In this document: positions 59,301 to 64,000 of the stretch, in pieces
Position numbering within the stretch: position 1 is the stretch's first letter
Layout of the letters: every line of letters starts with the position of its first letter
DNA from: Steromphala cineraria
Taxonomy: Eukaryota; Mollusca; Gastropoda; Trochida; Trochidae
NCBI GenBank assembly: GCA_916613615.1
Contig: OU744735.1
Coordinates: 39,443,468-39,507,467 of the forward strand
Direction: 5' to 3'
Length of the DNA stretch: 64,000 bases
Notes under the pieces: model-generated
Database searches by the model: none
What the model saw: the letters and a program-made list of their open reading frames with translations, nothing else
Told to the model about the DNA's origin: nothing
Translations under genes and position numbers: made by a program

Positions 59301-62300
59301 AGCATGCTAGATGTCTTCCTATGTCAACTTCAACGGTTCAAAGCCAATTTTATCTGCAACATCTTCCACACTGACTTGCTCATGTAAACTAAATTTTCAT
59401 TTTCGCATGCTTTAAAATAAAGTACCATAAGCAGTAACTTATTCTTCTAATGAATAAATCCAGCATGCTAGATGTCTTCCTATGTCAACTTCAACGGTTC
59501 AAAGCCAATTTTATCTGCAACATCTTCCTGACTGACTTGCTCATGTAAACTAAATTTTCATTTTCGCATGCTTTAAAATAAAGTACCATAAGCAGTAACT
59601 TATTCTTCTAATGAATAAATCCAGCATGCTAGATGTCTTCCTATGTCAACTTCAACGGTTCAAAGCCAATTTTATCTGCAACATCTTCCACACTGACTTG
59701 CTCATGTAAACTAAATTTTCATTTTCGCATGCTTTAAAATAAAGTACCATAAGCAGTAACTTATTCTTCTAATGAATAAATCCAGCATGCTAGATGTCTT
59801 CCTATGTCAACTTCAACGGTTCAAAGCCAATTTTATCTGCAACATCTTCCCGACTGACTTGCTCATGTAAACTAAATTTTCATTTTCGCATGCTTTAAAA
59901 TAAAGTACCATAAGCAGTAACTAATTCTTCTAATGAATAAATCCAGCATGCTAGATGTCTTCCTATTTCAACTTCAACGGTTCAAAGCCAATTTTATCTG
60001 CAACATCTTCCACACTGACTTGCTCATGTAAACTAAATTTTCATTTTCGCATGCTTTAAAATAAAGTACCATAAGCAGTAACTTATTCTTCTAATGAATA
60101 AATCCAGCATGCTAGATGTCTTCCTATGTCAACTTCAACGGTTCAAAGCCAATTTTATCTGCAACATCTTCCCGACTGACTTGCTCATGTAAACTAAATT
60201 TTCATTTTCGCATGCTTTAAAATAAAGTACCATAAGCAGTAACTTATTCTTCTAATGAATAAATCCAGCATGCTAGATGTCTTCCTATGTCAACTTCAAC
60301 GGTTCAAAGCCAATTTTATCTGTAACATCTTCCACACTGACTTGCTCATGTAAACTAAATTTTCATTTTCGCATGCTTTAAAATAAAGTACCATAAGCAG
60401 TAACTTATTCTTCTTATGAATAAATCCAGCATGCTAGATGTCTTCCTATGTCAACTTCAACGGTTCAAAGCCAATTTTATCTGTAACATCTTCCACACTG
60501 ACTTGCTCATGTAAACTAAATTTTCATTTTCGCATGCTTTAAAATAAAGTACCATAAGCAGTAACTTATTCTTCTAATGAATAAATCCAGCATGCTAGAT
60601 GTCTTCCTATGTCAACTTCAACGGTTCAAAGCCAATTTTATCTGTAACATCTTCCACACTGACTTGCTCATGTAAACTAAATTTTCATTTTCGCATGCTT
60701 TAAAAGAAAGTACCATAAGCAGTAACTTATTCTTCTAATGAATAAATCCAGCATGCTAGATGTCTTCCTATGTCAACTTCAACGGTTCAAAGCCAATTTT
60801 ATCTGCAACATCTTCCCGACTGACTTGCTCATGTAAACTAAATTTTCATTTTCGCATGCTTTAAAATAAAGTACCATAAGCAGTAACTTATTCTTCTAAT
60901 GAATAAATCCAGCATGCTAGATGTCTTCCTATGTCAACTTCAACGGTTCAAAGCCAATTTTATCTGCAACATCTTCCCGACTGACTTGCTCATGTAAACT
61001 AAATTTTCATTTTCGCATGCTTTAAAATAAAGTACCATAAGCAGTAACTTATTCTTCTAATGAATAAATCCAGCATGCTAGATGTCTTCCTATGTCAACT
61101 TCAACGGTTCAAAGCCAATTTTATCTGCAACATCTTCCCGACTGACTTGCTCATGTAAACTAAATTTTCATTTTCGCATGCTTTAAAATAAAGTACCATA
61201 AGCAGTAACTTATTCTTCTAATGAATAAATCCAGCATGCTAGATGTCTTCTAATGTCAACTTCAACGGTTCAAAGCCAATTTTATCTGCAACATCTTCCC
61301 GACTGACTTGCTCATGAAGGTTCAATCTGATGCTTTTTAAGTCAATAAAGACATGACTAGACTGGGTACTTACAACTGACATTTGGATAGAAAGATAAAT
61401 CTATTAGCTTCTATCTCTGAGCAATGTCTTTCCATAGAAAAAGTTCTTTATAATGCAACAACTTACATCATCGCTAGTATTCGCTACAATACTTTCTTTC
61501 AACAAATTGACAGATGCCACTTTAGTAAGGGGGAGAGTAGACGATGTAATGCATGCTCTGACTATCTGTGGTAAACCTTATTTCTAAATTGTACAACTTT
61601 ACAATATGTTCGACACTAAAATAAGATAATTAGGGATTAAACCATGGATTTACGTCTGACGGACTTTTATAGCCCTTAATTAGATAATCAGGGTTAGAAA
61701 TTAGCACTAGCCCGGTAGCCCATGCCTAGAGTCTCTAGACAGATAGTAAGTTGCTGGGCTAATGACTGGTAGTTCGAAGGACTAGTTCAATTTAAAGAAA
61801 ATACGATTATGTCTGTGTATTTGGCTAGTCAGAAAGTCTTTGGGCTAGTGCTTAAAGGGGGTCTCCAACTTCTAATTTTGAACTTCCAGTGTCTTATTAA
61901 CGAGGCCCCGAGAGGGTCGGAGAGGGCCTCGCTAATAAAAATTGGACGTTGAAAATTAGAAGTTGGAGACCCCCTCTATTTTTTTAACTTCCAGTGTTTT
62001 ATTAGTGAGTCCCCGAGAGGGTCGGAGAGGGCCTCGCTAATAAAACACTGGAAGTTAAAAATTAGAAGTTGGAGACCCCTTTTAATGAGTGCACTAATCC
62101 GAATGGCTAGTACCCCAATAGCCTTAATTTCGACCCCTGATAATTGTTGACCATCTTTTTTAACCCGTGGATCCATATTGACGAAATTTTAGGGTTAGTT
62201 TATCTAGTGTAAGGGTTGGTAATGTAGATAAAGTGGCGAAAGTTTTTCTAATTGTTGTTAGATGTTTAACTTTGTATTACTTAGAATCCCAAAACCTTTC

Positions 62301-62857
62301 TAAACAATCCTCGGAAGCCGTTTCAGATCTGGTAAATCTCAGTCTTTTTATAGAGTTATGGATAATTAGATAGTTTGACCTTCACTTAGTTACGTAAAAA
62401 CAATTACAGGACAAATAGATTGAAGTAAAATAAGATAATGTATTTTCTAACCATAATGAATTCCAAACTAATTTTTCAGACATTTATTATTTACATACTT
62501 ATTTCTGATTCAACAGATCAAGAAATTAATCAACTGGCGAATTGAATAAAGTCTTCAAATCACATTCACAAATTGATGACTAAAAGTTGATGGAGTCACG
62601 AATTTTGGACCTAGGAAGATTAATGTATTTTCAGTCCTGACTTTTGTTGACAAACATTTTTAAAAGGAGGGGGAGGGGCATTTTGTTTATCCCTGACAGT
62701 TTTCTTACCGAACGCTTGTGACCCTTTCATCAATTTCTTCCACGGCAGGTTTGAGAAGATCAACTAATCCATCCGCAATCACATCCCGTGTCCTCGTGTC
62801 CAGAGGTTTATCAGAAGAAGACGAGGAAGATGTAACTGGCGACTGAACTTCCGCCAT
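56220..62857 (-). CDS. SNAPIN: Snapin (SNARE-associated protein, BLOC-1/BORC subunit), four exons, complete
   Basis: Minus-strand exons 62857-62709, 58248-58202, 56776-56658 and 56312-56220 join in frame (phases 2, 1, 0) with GT/AG borders and encode 135 residues (human snapin 136). Landmarks: TRDVIADGLVDLLKPAVEEI near residue 25-45, GQMELRQQIDSLAE, then IDLEPYVKKLNTSRRRVALV and NNILQNVQERLNKLHNNVSK, ending ATGPPK. Snapin is a small coiled-coil protein that binds SNAP-25 and acts in BLOC-1/BORC in endolysosome and synaptic-vesicle transport. The N-terminus is a Ser-rich low-complexity stretch, usual for the family. The start was placed at the methionine at 62857 because of its AAAATGGCG context and length match. 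An in-frame upstream ATG at 62935 would add 26 residues, but that stretch contains a dispersed repeat motif and is more likely 5' UTR. Confidence 0.95.
56658..56776 (-). CDS. SNAPIN: snapin exon 3
   Basis: Acceptor ttactaaacag, donor gtatttt. It encodes ELKKITEQEQTPIDLEPYVK, then KLNTSRRRVALVNNILQNVQ, the most conserved coiled-coil part. Confidence 0.95.
57075..58012. repeat. inverted repeat flanking element E
   Basis: GAGTCCTTCTTCAAATACTC and onward (57079-57118) is the inverse of 57965-58008 (CTATTTCTTAATTTCCTGAG, then TATTTGAAGCAGGACTC). The arms are about 40 bp with few mismatches, so element E lies in the middle of an older foldback. Confidence 0.65.
57117..57955 (-). mobile_element. 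hairpin-ended element, family E, minus orientation, in snapin intron 2
   Basis: Read on the minus strand, the left hairpin (57948-57919) has arm ATGCCCCCGGATC, loop gga, arm GATTCCGGGGGTAT. The right end reads ATCCGGGGGCAT (57153-57142), then hairpin arms GTGTTT and AAACAC around cac (57139-57125), then ATCTTGTT. The core is a 290-293-bp unit repeated about 2.5 times (57161, 57451, 57744); each unit is two related halves of about 145 bp. GTCCGTCTGTCCG lies near the left end. ORFs crossing it only translate the repeat. Confidence 0.75.
58202..58248 (-). CDS. SNAPIN: snapin exon 2
   Basis: A 47-base micro-exon with acceptor atgtgtttcag and donor gtatat. It encodes DGQMELRQQIDSLAE, matching the snapin segment just after the first helix. 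Confidence 0.93.
58262..61316. repeat. 161-bp satellite array, about 19 copies, in snapin intron 1
   Basis: The unit contains TTTTCATTTTCGCATGC, CCAGCATGCTAGATGTCTTC and GACTTGCTCATGTAAAC. Unit starts fall every 161 bp (for example 58411, 58572, 58733). Inner copies are nearly identical; the first copy is diverged. Diagnostic variants (CTTCCCGACT or CTTCCACACT; TCTGCAAC or TCTGTAAC) are not random along the array. Confidence 0.95.
61690..62138. mobile_element. hAT-like remnant with GGCTAGT repeats in snapin intron 1
   Basis: The left end CAGGGTTAGAAATTAGCAC and right end inverse CTTAATTTCGACCCCTG match loosely; GGGCTAG/CTAGCC motifs recur near the ends. A palindromic block (61857-62083) sits inside. 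Confidence 0.5.
61857..62083. repeat. double inverted repeat GGGGTCTCCAACTTCTAATT
   Basis: GGGGTCTCCAACTTCTAATT (61859) appears once forward and twice inverted (AATTAGAAGTTGGAGACCCC at 61957 and 62061). Between them lie two copies of CCGAGAGGGTCGGAGAGGGC. The block can fold as a long hairpin in two alternative ways. Confidence 0.75.
62139..62708. other. snapin intron 1, 5' part, no repeat recognised
   Basis: Single-copy-looking AT-rich DNA adjacent to the exon 1 donor. Confidence 0.5.
62709..62857 (-). CDS. SNAPIN: snapin exon 1
   Basis: It starts MAEVQSPVTSSSSSSDKPLD and contains TRDVIADGLVDLLKPAVEEI followed by DERVTSV; donor gtaagaaa; ends in phase 2 within an Arg codon. The open frame extends upstream to an ATG at 62935. 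Confidence 0.93.
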
Positions 62858-63000
62858 TTTGTCATCTGCTTTCAAAGGGAGGCAACTCTGGCCTAATTTC
62901 ATTTCAGCCTGATCTTTGCGACGTTCGGAAGTCACGCGTTCGAATCAGATATATTGATTTTCTTCTTTTTTTCCAATGTGTTTTAATTTATTTTTTTTTT
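62858..63000 (-). promoter_or_regulatory. snapin 5' UTR / probable promoter-proximal region
   Basis: The sequence upstream of the preferred start is moderately GC-rich and includes a dispersed-motif copy (AAAGGGAGGCAACTC on the plus strand, 62874-62888). No TATA box is seen. The assignment rests on position only. Confidence 0.4.
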
Positions 63001-63116
63001 CGCAATGGGTAGATATATTTGAAATGAAAATGACCAAGACACGTCAATTTTTAATTTTCAAGTGTTTTATGACTCAAGAGTAAAATAAAATAACTCACAT
63101 TATAAAAATACATGTA

Positions 63117-63165
63117 ATATAAGATAAGTTAAGATAAGATAAGATAAGTTAAGATAATACTTTAT
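63117..63165. repeat. (AAGAT)n-like microsatellite
   Basis: AAGATAAGATAAGATAAG-type pentamers occur next to ACTTTATTATCCCGTAGG, which looks like a LINE/SINE 3' tail. Confidence 0.75.
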
Positions 63166-63528
63166 TATCCCGTAGGAAATTCTTTTTACATCAAGCCATA
63201 TAGCCACAATCCTGTGTTTAAAGCACTAAATATATTTCATAACAATAAAAAATCAAACATTCTCCCTGCTTATAGAAGAAGAGGACACGATTATGCTGTG
63301 AATGTATACATGTATTGCTGTAGCAGTATGTTGTCAAGGAGTTGTGGGGCTAACCCGTGGACACTGCCGGGGTGTGAGTGACGACACAAAACGAATTCAA
63401 GAGTATTCAACCTTTATTACAAAGGAATTCGGATATGTGTTATACACAAATAAACCCTGAAACAATATAAAAGCATATACATGGACAGGTTTACAATTTC
63501 TTTATTATTCAAACTGTTTAGCAGGTTG

Positions 63529-63980
63529 TTAAAGCATATTTGGATATAAATAATATTTTTCTTTGATAAATTTCTTTCGGATGTTATTATAGGTAGGACA
63601 GACAAGTAAGAAATGGTATTCGTCTTCAATTACATTTGAATGGCATAACTGACAGATTCTTTGTTCTCTAGGTATATTTTGTTATCTTCCTCTCTCGATA
63701 AATAGTTCATGAGACGAGCACCTAAAACGTGCTAGACTAACTCTATATTTCTTAACGTTTAAACAAGACAGATAGTATTCGGTATGGATATTACATTTAA
63801 ACATTTGAGAAGTGTCACATTTCCTCGAAAGGTATACTTTTTCCTGCCAATTTTGGAAATATATATCTTTGAGTCTTTGGGTAAATGATTTTATGAATTC
63901 TGGGTATATCCAAGTTCCTGATTGTGCCAAATATTACCAAAACCGGTTTGAAACAAAAATTGTTTTACATCTGTCACCTA
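63529..63980 (-). pseudogene. LINE (non-LTR retrotransposon) C-terminal fragment
   Basis: Minus strand: FLFQTGFGNIWHNQELGY (63976-63910 region), then after a frameshift FIKSFTQRLKDIYFQNWQEK and FRCSSHELFIERGR, an in-frame TAA at 63684-63682, then IPREQRICQLCHSNVIEDEY and HFLLVCPTYNNIRKKF. The Cys-x2-Cys ... His ... Cys pattern and the RFRCSSH and HFLLVCP phrases are typical of the C-terminal tail of invertebrate endonuclease/reverse-transcriptase LINE ORFs. One frameshift and one stop mark it as dead; the rest lies beyond the window. Confidence 0.65.
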
Positions 63981-64000
63981 GTTTTTATGTCCATTTCTAT

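Noticed and set aside
58262..61316. CRISPR-like array
   Set aside because: 161-bp units are near-identical along their whole length, with no spacers: a satellite.
61383..61574. Extra snapin exon in intron 1
   Set aside because: No frame fits the phase-2 to phase-2 junction with conserved snapin residues; exons 1 and 2 already join in frame.

Overview
The window looks like AT-rich nuclear DNA of a bivalve mollusc. The evidence is small exons in long introns, canonical GT/AG splice sites, and very dense non-autonomous mobile elements of kinds common in bivalves (GTCCGT-rich elements, TTAAAGGGGCAGTAGCAC MITEs, GCGCCCC MITEs, dispersed AAAGGGAGATAACTC motifs). The organism call is inference. There is no bacterial-type gene organisation, and nearly all long ORFs are chance or repeat ORFs.

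Two host genes can be reconstructed exon by exon. On the plus strand, 30662-49305 holds six exons of an NPDC1 homologue (neural proliferation, differentiation and control protein 1; single-pass membrane protein): part of the extracellular region, the membrane segment, the conserved SPGDxxLAQSAxMYHYQHQ block, the acidic NEEGDYTVYECPGLAP block and the NPLF tail. The signal-peptide and cysteine-rich N-terminal exons were not found. On the minus strand, 62857-56220 holds a complete four-exon snapin gene (SNARE-associated, BLOC-1/BORC subunit). The two genes are convergent. A degenerate LINE reverse-transcriptase tail closes the right edge.

Region 1-30 kb holds no convincing host gene, apart from one weak minus-strand exon candidate near 1.5 kb. 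It holds a Crypton tyrosine-recombinase pseudogene (8.6-11.3 kb) split by a TIR element with a TA target duplication, a hAT MITE with a perfect 8-bp duplication, several TIR/MITE families and tandem arrays. The NPDC1 introns hold more elements. They also hold an eight-copy, 112-bp tandem array in which each copy keeps a splice acceptor; seven of the eight still begin an uninterrupted in-frame coding segment, five of them full length. The snapin introns hold a 19-copy, 161-bp satellite and a nested GTCCGT-type element.

The most striking non-genic pattern is an architecture shared by five element families with unrelated stem sequences. Each has a left terminal hairpin with a three-base loop, a right end that repeats the left hairpin arm in inverted orientation, then a second small hairpin and a T-rich end. 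This resembles Helentron-associated non-autonomous elements. Stem differences among related copies are compensatory, and an older paralogous repeat supplies a probable empty site for one insertion.
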